Shown here in pieces: positions 24,987 to 34,185 of a stretch of 64,000 nt of DNA. The stretch is from contig JAXLST010000007.1 in assembly GCA_046330435.1 (NCBI GenBank), positions 124,001 to 188,000 on the forward strand, read 5' to 3'. The first letter of the stretch is position 1. Every line of letters starts with the position of its first letter. Under the pieces are notes generated by a model. The model did not search any database, was not told the origin of the DNA, and worked only from the letters and a program-made list of their open reading frames with translations. A program made the translations under genes and the position numbers. This DNA comes from Ga0077560 sp046330435. Its GTDB lineage: Bacteria; Actinomycetota; Thermoleophilia; Miltoncostaeales; Miltoncostaeaceae.

Positions 24987-27047
24987 ATGGGCCTGAAGAT
25001 CGCGAGCCTTTCGGACTCCACCCCGTCCGCGTCACCACAGCGGCTGTCGCTGTGCATGATCGTGAAGGACGAGGAGGAGGCCCTGCCGCGCTGCCTGCGC
25101 AGCGTCCAGGGGGTGGCCGACGAGATCGTGATCGTCGACACCGGCTCCACCGACCGCACCGTCGAGATCGCCGAGAGCTTCGGCGCGAAGGTGATCCACG
25201 AGCCGTGGACCGGTGACTTCGCCAAGCACCGGAACACCTCGCTGGACGCCGCGACCGGCGACTGGCTGCTCATCCTCGACGCCGACGAGGAACTGGTGGA
25301 CGGCGCGGGCCTGCGCCCGCTGCTCGACGACCCCGACATGGAGGGCTACAGCCTCCGTGAGGTGAACTTCATCGGGCAGGAGGCCGGCCTGGAGGCGGTG
25401 GTGAACGCCGCGTTCCGCGTGTTCCGGAACCGCCCGGAGTACCGGTACGACGGTGCGCTCCACGAGCAGATCCAGGGCAAGGTCGACCCGCACGGCGGGT
25501 CCTGCACCCGGTTCGTGGGGATCGAGATCCTCCACTACGGCTACCTGGACCAGACGACCGAGGCGCGCAAGAAGAAGGACCGGAACATGCGCATCGTCCT
25601 CGACGAGGTCCAGCGCAAGCCCGACGACTCCTTCACGCTGTTCAACGCCGGCGTCGAGTTCCAGCGCATCGACGACCACCGCACCGCCCTCGACTACTTC
25701 TCGCGGTCGTTCAACAACCTCCAGTCGATGCGGCAGTACTTCGCGTCGCTGCTGGTGCGCAACATCGTGGCGTCCCTGCAGAAGCTGGAGCGGTACGACG
25801 AGGCCCTCGAGGTCGCGGCGGACGCGATGGACGCGTACCCGGACTTCACCGACCTCCACTACCTCGTCGGGCAGCTGCACTTCGCCCGCCGCGAGTACCG
25901 GGAGGCGATCACCAGCTTCAAGCGGGCCATCGACCTGGGCGACCACGGCGGCGACCGCTACATGGCGCAGGCCGGCATGGGCTCGTTCTACAGCTGGTTC
26001 GCGCTCGGCACCCTGCACGAGGCGATCGGCGACCAGAGCGAGGCCGTCCGCGACTACAAGCGGGCGATCACCTCGGCGCGCGGCTTCTACGCCCCGCCGC
26101 TGGTGCGGCTCGCCCAGCTCCTGGTCCGCAACGACGACGTCGACGTCGCCGAGGCGTTCCTGCGGAGCCTCCTGCCGTCGGTCAAGCGCGCCGACGCGCT
26201 GCGTGCGATGGGCGAGGTGTTCCTCTCCGAGGGGTTCCCGGACCGCGCCCTGCGGCTCCTGGGCGAGGCCCTGGAGATGACGCCGGAGACCCACGCGATC
26301 CGCGTGACCCTCTCGCACTGCCACCTGGCCGCCGGCGACGTCGACACCGCGCTGACGGTGCTCGACGAGATCCCGGCGTCGTCGGAGAGCCACTCGTTCG
26401 CGTGCGGCAAGCGCGTGCTGGCGGGCCTGGTGTCCGGCCGGCCGGAGCTCGCCGAGCGCGGCATCGCCGACATCGGCACCATCGCCGACGGCCTCTACGC
26501 GTACGCGTGGCAGCTGGTCCTGGACGCCCAGGGCGGCACCCTCCCGGAGGGTGAGCTGCGCGCGAACGCCGACCAGGTGACCGCGGTGGTGTTCGACATG
26601 TCCGCGGCCCTGCTGGAGCTGGGGGCCCTGGAGGCGTTCAACGCGACGGTGCCGCTGCTGTACCGGGTGGCGACGCCGGAGTCGGCCCTCGACGAGCGGC
26701 TGGGCCACCTGCTGCTCAAGCACGGGTTCGCGGACCCGGCCGCCGACCGCCTGCTCGCCTGCGTGCGTGAGGGCGACGCCCGCCCGGAGACCTACGCGGC
26801 CCTCGGGATGATCTGCGACCACAAGGAGCTTCCCGAGGACGCGGAGGTGTTCTACCGGGAGGCGCTGGAGCGCGACCGGGAGAGCATCGGCCGGTACCTG
26901 GACCTCGCCGGCCACCTCGCCGGCCAGGGCCGCTACGACGAGGCGAACGACGTGCTGCGCGCCGGGCAGTCGGTGTGGCCGCACTCGACGGTGCTGCGCG
27001 AGCTGAGCGCGTCGATGGGCGTGCTGGCCGGGGTGAGCCCGAACTAA
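24987..27047 (+). CDS. GT2 glycosyltransferase with long TPR tail
   Basis: 686 aa. Residues 15-200 are a family 2 transferase: SLCMIVKDEEEALPRCL, VDTGSTDRT, LILDADEEL (DXD) and RYDGALHEQI. From about 215 on, helical TPR-like repeats run to the end (for example DDSFTLFNAGVEFQRIDDHR, YDEALEVAADAM, EYREAITSFKRAI). This GT2-TPR design is known in SunS-like and O-GlcNAc-type protein glycosylation, where the repeats hold the acceptor. Position just before flaG-fliD makes flagellin or a cap protein the likely acceptor, which is inference. GGGAG lies upstream of the ATG at 24987. A strong terminator follows. Confidence 0.82.
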   Translation: MGLKIASLSDSTPSASPQRLSLCMIVKDEEEALPRCLRSVQGVADEIVIVDTGSTDRTVEIAESFGAKVIHEPWTGDFAKHRNTSLDAATGDWLLILDADEELVDGAGLRPLLDDPDMEGYSLREVNFIGQEAGLEAVVNAAFRVFRNRPEYRYDGALHEQIQGKVDPHGGSCTRFVGIEILHYGYLDQTTEARKKKDRNMRIVLDEVQRKPDDSFTLFNAGVEFQRIDDHRTALDYFSRSFNNLQSMRQYFASLLVRNIVASLQKLERYDEALEVAADAMDAYPDFTDLHYLVGQLHFARREYREAITSFKRAIDLGDHGGDRYMAQAGMGSFYSWFALGTLHEAIGDQSEAVRDYKRAITSARGFYAPPLVRLAQLLVRNDDVDVAEAFLRSLLPSVKRADALRAMGEVFLSEGFPDRALRLLGEALEMTPETHAIRVTLSHCHLAAGDVDTALTVLDEIPASSESHSFACGKRVLAGLVSGRPELAERGIADIGTIADGLYAYAWQLVLDAQGGTLPEGELRANADQVTAVVFDMSAALLELGALEAFNATVPLLYRVATPESALDERLGHLLLKHGFADPAADRLLACVREGDARPETYAALGMICDHKELPEDAEVFYREALERDRESIGRYLDLAGHLAGQGRYDEANDVLRAGQSVWPHSTVLRELSASMGVLAGVSPN

Positions 27048-27080
27048 CCGTTCACGTTCGGCAGGTCGGCGGGATCCCAC

Positions 27081-27110
27081 GGGGCGCGTAGAGCTTTCTC
27101 TACGCGCCCC
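27081..27110 (+). terminator. Rho-independent-like terminator
   Basis: A perfect 13-bp stem (27081-27093 with 27098-27110), CTTT loop, followed by GTTTC. It ends the GT2-TPR transcript before flaG. The T-run is short, as usual in high-GC genomes. Confidence 0.75.
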
Positions 27111-27120
27111 GTTTCGCGTG

Positions 27121-27146
27121 TCGGGATCGGCGGCTCCTGCCGATAG
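27121..27146 (+). promoter_or_regulatory. Weak sigma-28-like promoter, flaG-fliD-fliS operon
   Basis: The -10 box GCCGATAG (27139-27146) is good, but the -35 region reads TCGG rather than TCAA and the spacing is 14. It lies between a strong terminator and flaG, where a promoter is needed. Confidence 0.35.
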
Positions 27147-27222
27147 CCGTGATGAGTCCCGGGCTCCGGAGCACAAGGCGTCCGGTCCCCCCGGGGTTCG
27201 GCCACGGATGAACGGAGTTGAC

Positions 27223-27732
27223 ATGGATGTCACCGCCGCTCCCGTCCTGACTGGGGCTGGAGCATCAGCATCGCTTGCGGCGGAACAGGTCCGTGCGTCC
27301 CGGCAGGTCCCGGCAGCGGGGTCCGCCGCGGCGTCCGCGACGACGACCGCCGAGGGGCCGGCGTCGCCGGCGGCCGAGGCCGCGAAGGCCTCCGCCAGCG
27401 CGCACGCCATCGTGGACGCCGCCGTCGCCCTCCTGGACGGCGGTCACGCCGTCGAGCACAGCAAGCCCTCGGAGCTCATGCCGAGCGAGGTCCCGGTGAA
27501 GGTCCCGGAGTTCGGGAAGACGGACGGCGAGGAGCCGGGCGTTCTCAAGTTCACCGTCCAGGACGCCGATGTCCTTGCCAGATTCGCGATCCACCAAGAG
27601 ACGAAGCACGTGATCGTCACGATGTACCAGCGCGAGACCGGCGAGGTGATCCGGGAGTTCCCGCCCCGCCAGGTGCTGGATGTGATGGCCGCGCTCGCGG
27701 GGAAGGGCCTCGCGATCGACGTCAAGCGGTGA
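27223..27732 (+). CDS. flaG: FlaG family flagellar protein
   Basis: 169 aa. The first hundred residues are Ala-rich and variable. The C-terminal 60 hold the FlaG core: LKFTVQDADVLARFAIHQE, VTMYQRETGEVIREFPP, VLDVMAALAGKGLAIDVKR. FlaG genes commonly precede fliD and affect filament length. I chose the ATG at 27223 because GGAG lies 5 bases upstream, although the frame is open further up. It starts a flaG-fliD-fliS-fliT-like operon with a 16-base gap to fliD. Confidence 0.85.
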   Translation: MDVTAAPVLTGAGASASLAAEQVRASRQVPAAGSAAASATTTAEGPASPAAEAAKASASAHAIVDAAVALLDGGHAVEHSKPSELMPSEVPVKVPEFGKTDGEEPGVLKFTVQDADVLARFAIHQETKHVIVTMYQRETGEVIREFPPRQVLDVMAALAGKGLAIDVKR

Positions 27733-27748
27733 GGGCACGGAGGCCGCA

Positions 27749-29059
27749 GTGAGCTCAGGTACAGGGATCAGTTTTTCGGGGCTCGGCTCGGGCATCGACA
27801 CCGCGTCCATCGTGGACGCGCTGATGAAGCTCGAGCGGCAGCCGATCGACCGCATCAACGCGGACAAGAAGGAAGTCCAGAAGAAGAGCGGCGTCGTCAC
27901 CGAGCTCAACGGCCTCGTGAAGGCGCTGCGGGACGCGGCGCGCGACCTGTACGCGCCCACCGCGCTCCAGGGCAAGACCGCCACGACCGCGAACGACAAG
28001 ATCGCGACGGCGTCCGCCGGGAGCAGCGCGGCCACGGGCACCTACAACGTGACCGTCACCGCCCTCGCCGGGAACCACACGTTGGCGACCGGCGCGAACC
28101 CGGCCCTGAACGCCGGGGAGTCGCTGGACATCACCGTCGGCGGCGCGACCAAGAGCGTCGCGATCCAGGCGGGCGACACGCTCCAGACCTTCGCGGACCG
28201 CATCAACGGCACCGCGGACATCGGGGCGTCGGCCAGCGTCATCAACAACAAGCTGGTGCTGATCAGCCGCACCGACGGCTCCGCCGGGACCGTGACCCTG
28301 GGCGGGACCGCCGCCCCGACGCTCGGTTTCGCCACCACCCAGGCCGGCACCGACGCCTCGGCGGTCGTGAACGGTCTCACGGTGACCGGCAGCAGCAACA
28401 AGATCGAGGGCGCCATCGCCGGCGTGAGCCTCAACCTGTCGGCGGTCGGCACGACCACGATCACGGTGGGCGCCGACACGGGCGCGATCCAGAGCCAGGC
28501 CCAGAAGTTCGTGGACGCCTACAACAAGCTCATCACGAACACGAACAACGCGACCAAGTACGACAACGCGACGAAGACCGCGGGCACGCTGCAGGGCGAC
28601 ACGATGTTCACCACGTTCGCCTCGAGCCTGCGGAACACGACGATGTCGCAGGTCACGGGCAACGGCACGACCTACGACAGCCTCGCGGCGATCGGGATCA
28701 CCTCGAGCCGCACCGGCGAGCTGACGCTGGACGCCGGCAAGTTCCAGGACGCCCTGGCGAAGGACCCGACCGCCCTGCGGAAGGTGTTCGGCGCCGACGA
28801 CGGGGCCGACACCACGAGCTCCGCGGACGGCATCGCACGCCGCATCGCGCAGCTCACCGACGACTTCTCGACGAACGCGATCGCGTCCCGCCAGACGGGG
28901 ATCACGTCGACCATCCAGCGGATGAACGACAAGATCGCGCGTCTCGAGGACGTGATGACCGTCCGGGAGCAGCGCCTCAAGGCGCAGTTCCAGGCGATGG
29001 AGAGCGCTGTGGCCCAGCTCAAGCAGCAGGGCACCAGCCTCACGCAGCAGTTCGGCTGA
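27749..29059 (+). CDS. fliD: Flagellar filament cap protein FliD
   Basis: 436 aa HAP2 that caps the filament and helps flagellin polymerise outside the cell. N-terminal FliD_N motif FSGLGSGIDTASIVDALMKL, then a coiled region (INADKKEVQKKSGVVTELNG). The Thr/Gly/Ala-rich middle is the variable surface domain. The C-terminal FliD domain has VDAYNKLITNTNN, LAAIGITSSRTGELTLD, FGADDGAD and a helical tail ending LKQQGTSLTQQFG. There is no signal peptide, as expected for a type III exported protein. GTG start 27749 with GGAGG upstream. Confidence 0.92.
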   Translation: MSSGTGISFSGLGSGIDTASIVDALMKLERQPIDRINADKKEVQKKSGVVTELNGLVKALRDAARDLYAPTALQGKTATTANDKIATASAGSSAATGTYNVTVTALAGNHTLATGANPALNAGESLDITVGGATKSVAIQAGDTLQTFADRINGTADIGASASVINNKLVLISRTDGSAGTVTLGGTAAPTLGFATTQAGTDASAVVNGLTVTGSSNKIEGAIAGVSLNLSAVGTTTITVGADTGAIQSQAQKFVDAYNKLITNTNNATKYDNATKTAGTLQGDTMFTTFASSLRNTTMSQVTGNGTTYDSLAAIGITSSRTGELTLDAGKFQDALAKDPTALRKVFGADDGADTTSSADGIARRIAQLTDDFSTNAIASRQTGITSTIQRMNDKIARLEDVMTVREQRLKAQFQAMESAVAQLKQQGTSLTQQFG

Positions 29060-29108
29060 TCCCGGCGGCACGGCCGGTGATCGCGTGATCGGACAACAGG
29101 GGAGCAGT

Positions 29109-29525
29109 GTGCTCAAGGACAGCAGCCAGTACACCGCGCGCGCCATCCAGACGGCCAGCCCCGGCCAGCTGGTGGTGATGCTCTACGACGGGCTTCTCCG
29201 GTTCCTCAACCAGAGCAAGGCCGCCATGGAGCGTCGCGACATGGGCGAGGCCGGGCTCAAGATGAGCCGCGCGCAGGCCATCGTCACCGAGCTGCGGTGC
29301 TCGCTGGATCTCACGCGGGGCCCGATCGCCGAGAACCTGGCGCGGATCTACGACTGGACCGCGGACGAGATGATGGGCGCACGGCTGGAGAACGACCCCC
29401 AGCGGGTCGCGCGCCTGGTGTCGCTGCTCGGCGAGCTGCGCGACGCCTGGGCCCAGATCGCGTCCACCGAGAAGCCGCAGACGGAGAGCACGCGCCCCAC
29501 CGTGGGCGTGAACCTTGCTGGATGA
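29109..29525 (+). CDS. fliS: Flagellin export chaperone FliS
   Basis: 138 aa. The FliS signature is clear: YTARAIQTASPGQLVVMLYD, GLLRFLNQSKAAM, TELRCSLDLTRGPIAENLA and IYDWTADEMMGARLENDP. FliS binds flagellin in the cytoplasm and delivers it to the export gate. I prefer the GTG at 29109 (GGGGAG just upstream) over an in-frame GTG at 29085. Its 3' end overlaps the following small gene by about 10 bases. Confidence 0.9.
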   Translation: MLKDSSQYTARAIQTASPGQLVVMLYDGLLRFLNQSKAAMERRDMGEAGLKMSRAQAIVTELRCSLDLTRGPIAENLARIYDWTADEMMGARLENDPQRVARLVSLLGELRDAWAQIASTEKPQTESTRPTVGVNLAG

Positions 29526-29859
29526 CCTCCGGCGCCTCCGGGGCCTGCAGCTCATGCAGCGGCAGGCCCTGGTGGACGCCGACGGCGAGCGCCTCACGTC
29601 CCTCGACGCGGAGCGGATGGCCCTGCAGGCCAACCTCGTCCCGTTCGAGCGGTCGGGGCTCACGGGCGCGGACCTCCAGGAGGCCCGTGCGCTCGTCGAG
29701 CTCATCCAGAACGACCAGCAGGCGCTGATCGCCGCCGCCGTCGAGGCGCGCGAGCGCATCGCGCAGGAGCTCCGCTCGCTGGGCCCCGGCCGTGCCGCAC
29801 TGCACGGCTACCGGGCGCCCGGCGCCACGAACGCCCGCTACCTGGACCGCGTCTCCTAG
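29515..29859 (+). CDS. Small helical FliT/FlgN-like protein
   Basis: 114 aa, predicted almost wholly helical (LRRLRGLQLMQRQALVDADG, VELIQNDQQALIAAAVEARE). Small helical export chaperones such as FliT follow fliS in many flagellar operons, so a chaperone for FliD is the likely role. Similarity is by position and shape only. The start is a TTG at 29515 inside the end of fliS; no in-frame ATG or GTG exists nearby. The stop codon lies in the loop/stem of a strong terminator. Confidence 0.6.
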   Translation: MLDDLRRLRGLQLMQRQALVDADGERLTSLDAERMALQANLVPFERSGLTGADLQEARALVELIQNDQQALIAAAVEARERIAQELRSLGPGRAALHGYRAPGATNARYLDRVS

Positions 29860-29868
29860 ACGCGGTCC
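29844..29868 (+). terminator. Terminator hairpin at end of flaG-fliD-fliS operon
   Basis: A perfect 11-bp stem (29844-29854 with 29858-29868) around CCT, spanning the stop codon of the FliT-like gene. No long T-run follows. Confidence 0.6.
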
Positions 29869-29949
29869 GCGTGGCGTGCCGCGCCGTTCTGCGAACGGGA
29901 CGCGGCGGTTGGCGCTGCGCCGCCCATCCGGCGGGCGTAGCCTCCCGGC

Positions 29950-30921
29950 ATGGCGAGATTCGGAATCCAGATCGGCGACTTCCGCTTCCCGGGCGCACCG
30001 TCATCGGCGGAGCTGTTCGGGCACGTCGCCGCCGCGGCGCGGGCCGCGGAGGACGCGGGCTTCACGTCCCTGTGGGTGATGGACCACTTCCACCAGTTCG
30101 AGCCGGTGGGGGAGCGGGACACGGCGATGCCGGAGGCCTTCGTGCTGCTCGGCGCGCTGGCGTCGGTGACGAGCACCATCGAGCTGGGGACCCTGGTGGC
30201 GGGCGTGCCGTATCGGAACCCCGCGCACCTGGCGAAGCTGTTCACCACGCTGGACATGGTGTCCGGCGGCCGGGCGATCGCCGGCGTCGGGGCCGGGTGG
30301 CAGGAGGACGAGATCCGCGCCTACGGGTTCGGCGACGGCCTGTGGCCGGTGCGCGACCGCCTGGACGGGCTCGAGGACGCCCTGCGGATCCTGCGCGCGA
30401 TGTTCACCGGGGTCGAATCCAGCGTGGAGGGCCACCGCATCGCCACCCGCGGCGCGATCAACGCGCCGCAGCCGGTGCGGCCGGGCGGCCCGCGGATCCT
30501 GGTGGGCGGCGGCGGCGAGAGGCGCCTGCTCAGACTGCTCGCGCAGTACGGCGACGCGTGCAACCTGTTCGGCGGCCCCGACGTGATCCGCCACAAGCTG
30601 GCCGTGCTCGACGCCCACTGCGCCGACGTGGGCCGGGATCCGGCCGACATCACGCGGACGTGGCTGGGCGGGTTCATCCTCGCCGACACCCAGGCCCGGG
30701 CGGACGCCGCGGCGGCGGCGATCGCGCCCGGCTGGGGTGCGCCGGACCTGGAGGCCCTGCGCGGGTTCGCGGTGTGGGGCACCGCGGAGACCATCCGCGA
30801 GCAGATCGGGGAGCTGCTCGACGCGGGCCTGGACGAGGTGTACTTCGCGTCCGGGACCCACGCCTGGACGCCGGAGACCGTGGCGGCGGCCGGTGCCGCG
30901 CTCGCCCCGCTGATGGACTGA
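29950..30921 (+). CDS. LLM class F420-dependent oxidoreductase
   Basis: 323 aa luciferase-like TIM barrel. FGIQIGDFRFPG at the start, LWVMDHFHQ, IELGTLVAGVPYRNPAHLAK, AGVGAGWQEDE and ILVGGGGERRLLRLLAQYGD follow the TIGR03560-type F420 family. It should use reduced F420 to reduce or hydroxylate a small organic substrate that cannot be named. TAGCCT lies eight bases before the ATG, so transcription may start very near the start codon. Its stop overlaps the next gene by one base. Confidence 0.85.
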   Translation: MARFGIQIGDFRFPGAPSSAELFGHVAAAARAAEDAGFTSLWVMDHFHQFEPVGERDTAMPEAFVLLGALASVTSTIELGTLVAGVPYRNPAHLAKLFTTLDMVSGGRAIAGVGAGWQEDEIRAYGFGDGLWPVRDRLDGLEDALRILRAMFTGVESSVEGHRIATRGAINAPQPVRPGGPRILVGGGGERRLLRLLAQYGDACNLFGGPDVIRHKLAVLDAHCADVGRDPADITRTWLGGFILADTQARADAAAAAIAPGWGAPDLEALRGFAVWGTAETIREQIGELLDAGLDEVYFASGTHAWTPETVAAAGAALAPLMD

Positions 30922-31274
30922 TGGCCCGCCGCACCCCCGAGGTGGACCGCATCGAGTCCGGCCTCACGAACCTGGGCCCCGTCACGATGCGGCCCATGTT
31001 CGGCGGGTGGGGCGTCTTCCTGGACGGCGCGATGTTCGCGCTGGTCAGCCGCGAGCGGCTCTACCTGAAGACCGACGAGCGGAACCGCGGCGAGTTCGAG
31101 CGCGCGGGCCTGGAGCCGTTCACGTTCACCCGCAAGGGGGAGGAGATCACCACCTCCTACCACCGCGCGCCCGAGCCGCTGGAGGACTGGGGCGTGATGG
31201 AGCCGTGGCTGCAGGGCGCGTACGACGCCGCGCAGCGGGCGGCATCCCGGAAGGGTTCGCGGCCGAGGCGCTGA
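30921..31274 (+). CDS. TfoX N-terminal domain protein
   Basis: 117 aa. The TfoX/Sxy N-terminal pattern is seen: RIESGLTNLGPVTMRPMFGG, WGVFLDGAMFALVSRERLYL, EPFTFTRKGEEITTSYHRAP. Only this domain is present, without the C-terminal helix-hairpin part of competence regulator TfoX. Stand-alone forms are common in actinobacteria and uncharacterised. The ATG shares its A with the stop codon of the LLM gene, so the two form an operon. Confidence 0.8.
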   Translation: MARRTPEVDRIESGLTNLGPVTMRPMFGGWGVFLDGAMFALVSRERLYLKTDERNRGEFERAGLEPFTFTRKGEEITTSYHRAPEPLEDWGVMEPWLQGAYDAAQRAASRKGSRPRR

Positions 31275-31329
31275 GCGGCCCGGTCCGGCTCCGCTGGACA
31301 GCGGGTGCACAATTCGGCACGAACCCCTC

Positions 31330-32929
31330 GTGGAGGTGCCCGTGCCCAGGTCCTCGTCCATGCTCGCGCTCGCCGCGGGCGCGCTGCTCGCCGTGCCCGT
31401 CGCGGCATCCGCCGGTCCCGTCCCGCCGGCGACGACCGGCGACACGTACGTCGACGACGTGCGGGTGCTGCAGCGGCTCGGCCTGGAACTCCGTGACGGC
31501 GACACGCCGGTCGTTTAATCGCGACGCCGAGGTCGCCGAGCTGAGCGCCGGCCGACAGGCCGAGCAGGTATTTACGGGGTGGGCTTCGTCCTGCCGTCAG
31601 TTCCCGGGCGGCGGGGTGTTCCTGCTCGGGAAGAACTGGCCGGCCCTGTTCCGCGGCCGCGACGTCGCGCACCTTGGGTCGCCGGAGGTCCGTGGTGACC
31701 TGGGCGGCCGGTTCGGCGTCACCTTCGGTCCGTTCACCTCCGACGGCGGCATGGTGGCGACGGACATCAGCGCCCAGCTCGTCGGCCTGGGCCCGGAGCC
31801 GGAGGAGCGGTGGTCCCGCCGCCGTTCACGCCGGGGCGAGGCGCCGCCCTGCCGGTGCCGTTCACCGTGGCGCGGGAGACGTGGTGTACGCTGGGCGGCG
31901 GCAACGGCCGTCGGTCGTGAACGGCCGCACGGGTGCCGTGACGGCACCAGTCACGGGGCTGCCGGCCGGGGAGCTCGCGGTGTAGGTGGCACCTGCCCCG
32001 ACGGCTCGGCCCGCGCTCACCCGTGACGGTCGACGCCGGTCCACCCGTCGCTGCTGCGCGGCGCGCGACCCTCCACCGCATCGGCACCGACGGCGTGGTC
32101 ACCTGGTCCCGGCGGTGCGGCGGGGAGCACCGGCGGTTTCAGGGTCGCCCTCCTCCGCGCGGCACCACCGGCGCGGACGGCGCGACCTACCTGCCCATGC
32201 GGCGAGCACGAACGGCTCCTCGCAGTTCGACGGGCGGATGGTCGCCGTGGGAGCCCGATGGGGTGGTGCGGTGGGAGACGGCGGTGGGGGACCTCCCGTC
32301 GCCCCCGGCCGTGGACCGCGCCGGCAACGTGTGGACCGGCGACCGGCGGCCGGCTCATGGGGATCACCCCCGCGGGGGAGCTGGCGCTACTCGCGGCAGC
32401 TCGCGGATCCGGTGCAGGCGCCGACCGTCGCCGCGTACGGCGACGGGGTCCTCGCCACGGTGGGATCGGTGACCGCACTGTCGCGCGCCCGGCCGGTGGG
32501 GGCCGCGGGCGGACGTCACGCCTGGTGCCCGCCATCGTCTCCAGCGACGCCCGGAGACCTGCGTGGCCCCGGCCGCGGCCGTCCGAAGACCTGCCTGTAC
32601 CGCATCGACTGCACCCTGCCGCTGCGGATCGACGCCCGGCGGACGGCACCGCCCATCACCCTTGCACCGTCGGGACGATCCTGGACGCGGGGCCGTCACG
32701 CCATCCGGGTGCGGCCGGACCGCCGCACCGTCCACGTGCTGGCCGGTGTGAACCGGGTGCGTCCTCGGGGCTCCCCGGGATGCTGTCGGTGTGCCCGCCC
32801 CGCCAGCCGTGCACGGTGAAACCCGGCCCCTACCGGGTCACGGTGGTGCTGCGCACCGGCGGCCCCGCCCGGGTGTTCACCCGGGTCATCCGCGTGCTGC
32901 CCTCCACCGGCCGGTGGGTCGACCGGTGA
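31330..32929 (+). pseudogene. Frame-broken secreted beta-propeller-like protein
   Basis: A GTG at 31330 opens a good signal peptide (SSSMLALAAGALLAVPVAAS), but the frame stops at 31518. Protein-like pieces then occur in changing frames: to about 31810 (GGVFLLGKNWPALFRGRDVA, FTSDGGMVATDISAQLVGLG), about 31815-31985 (VARETWCTLGGGNGRRS, VVNGRTGAVTAPVTGLPAGE), 32023-32290 (TLHRIGTDGVVTWSRRC), about 32390-32510 (VQAPTVAAYGDGVLATVGSV) and 32730-32929 (GPYRVTVVLRTGG). The repeated GADG/GTDGVV segments recall PQQ or WD-type propellers. At least five shifts are needed, so this is a dead gene or a badly sequenced one. Confidence 0.55.
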
Positions 32930-32942
32930 GGCCTCCCCGCCG

Positions 32943-34172
32943 CTAGTCCTCCAGGAGGGCCCGCTCGCTGGGGGCGTGCGGGAGGACGTCGGTGATGAAC
33001 GAGCGCAGCGCCTCGTCGGTCCCGACGTCCTGGCCGCGGTGCTCGGACATGAACCAGCGGTGCTCCAGCAGCTGGTGGTACACCTCGGCCGGCTCCAGCT
33101 TGTCGCGCAGCCCCTCCGGGATCGCCGCGATGGCGGGGTCGAACACACGGTCCAGCCAGCGGGCGGCGGCGAGGGTCTCCGGGATGTCCCGTCCGGTCTC
33201 CCGCTCCATCTGCGCCCGGTGGACGGCGATGTCGTTGAGCAGCCGGCGCGCCTGGTTCTCCTGGGTGCGCAGCCCGGTGAGCTCGTACAGGCGGGGGCCG
33301 TGGTACCCGATCTCCACCACCCGGGGCTTCAGCCGCACCTGGTCACCCCCGGGCGACCGGGAGATCTCCATCTCCTCCAGGTCGAAGCCCAGGTCGTTGA
33401 GCCGCCGCAGGCGCCCGTTGATGCGGTAGGTCTCGCCGGCGGCGAACACCTCCTCGCCGGTCACCTCCGCCCACAGGCGCAGGTAGCGGTCCTCGATCTG
33501 GGCGGCGGTCTCCTGCGGGTCGATGTCGTCCGGCAGGGTCCCCGCCTCGCGCAGCTCGGTGAGGTCGTCCGCGATGTTCCGGCGGGCGATCTCGAGGTCC
33601 GCGTTGCGCTGCGCCGTGGCGATCTCGGTGTGCATCTCGCCGGTCTCGGTGTCCACCACGTACGCGGTGAGGGCGCCGGCGTCGCGGCGGAACAGCGTGT
33701 TCGCCAGCGAGCAGTCCCCCCACGCGAACCCGGCGAGGTGCAGCCGCACCAGCAGCCCGGCGAGGGCGTCCAGGATCTTCTCCCGCAGGTGCGGCGTCCA
33801 TTCGTTGCCCAGCAGCGCCCGGTAGGGCAGGGAGAAGTCCAGGTGCCGGGTGATGAGGATGCCGTCGACGCTCGCGCCGCGGCGGTCCACCACCCCCACC
33901 GGCGTCACGGCGGGCAGGCCGGAGGCCACCAGGTGCCGCAGCAGCCGGTACTCGCGGTGCGCGAGGTACGCCGGCATCTCCTTCAGCGCGTACAGGGAGC
34001 CGTCGTAGTCCACGAACCGCACGACGTTGCGGTGCCGCCCCTTGGGGATGTCCACCAGACGGGTCAGCTCCCACTCGGCGAGCGGGCGCTGCAGGGGCAG
34101 GTCCAGGAAGTCCGGGTGCGCCGCGGGGTCGGCGATCGACAGGCGGACGCTCAGTGTCGGGGTGCGCGCCAC
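32943..34172 (-). CDS. DUF4032 domain protein with kinase-like N-terminus
   Basis: 409 aa, soluble. Residues 40-180 resemble lipopolysaccharide-kinase folds: NVVRFVDYDGSLYALKEMP (candidate Lys), REYRLLRHL, then GFAWGDCSLANTLF and AYVVDTETGE in place of the HxD and DFG motifs. The C-terminal DUF4032 part has VRLKPRVVEIGYHGPRLYEL and LLNDIAVHRAQME. I know no established substrate. The GTG at 34172 starts 13 bases after the DUF1003 stop on the same strand, so it belongs to the MgtE-like/DUF1003 operon. Confidence 0.8.
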   Translation of the reverse strand: MARTPTLSVRLSIADPAAHPDFLDLPLQRPLAEWELTRLVDIPKGRHRNVVRFVDYDGSLYALKEMPAYLAHREYRLLRHLVASGLPAVTPVGVVDRRGASVDGILITRHLDFSLPYRALLGNEWTPHLREKILDALAGLLVRLHLAGFAWGDCSLANTLFRRDAGALTAYVVDTETGEMHTEIATAQRNADLEIARRNIADDLTELREAGTLPDDIDPQETAAQIEDRYLRLWAEVTGEEVFAAGETYRINGRLRRLNDLGFDLEEMEISRSPGGDQVRLKPRVVEIGYHGPRLYELTGLRTQENQARRLLNDIAVHRAQMERETGRDIPETLAAARWLDRVFDPAIAAIPEGLRDKLEPAEVYHQLLEHRWFMSEHRGQDVGTDEALRSFITDVLPHAPSERALLED

Positions 34173-34185
34173 ACCCGGGATCGTG

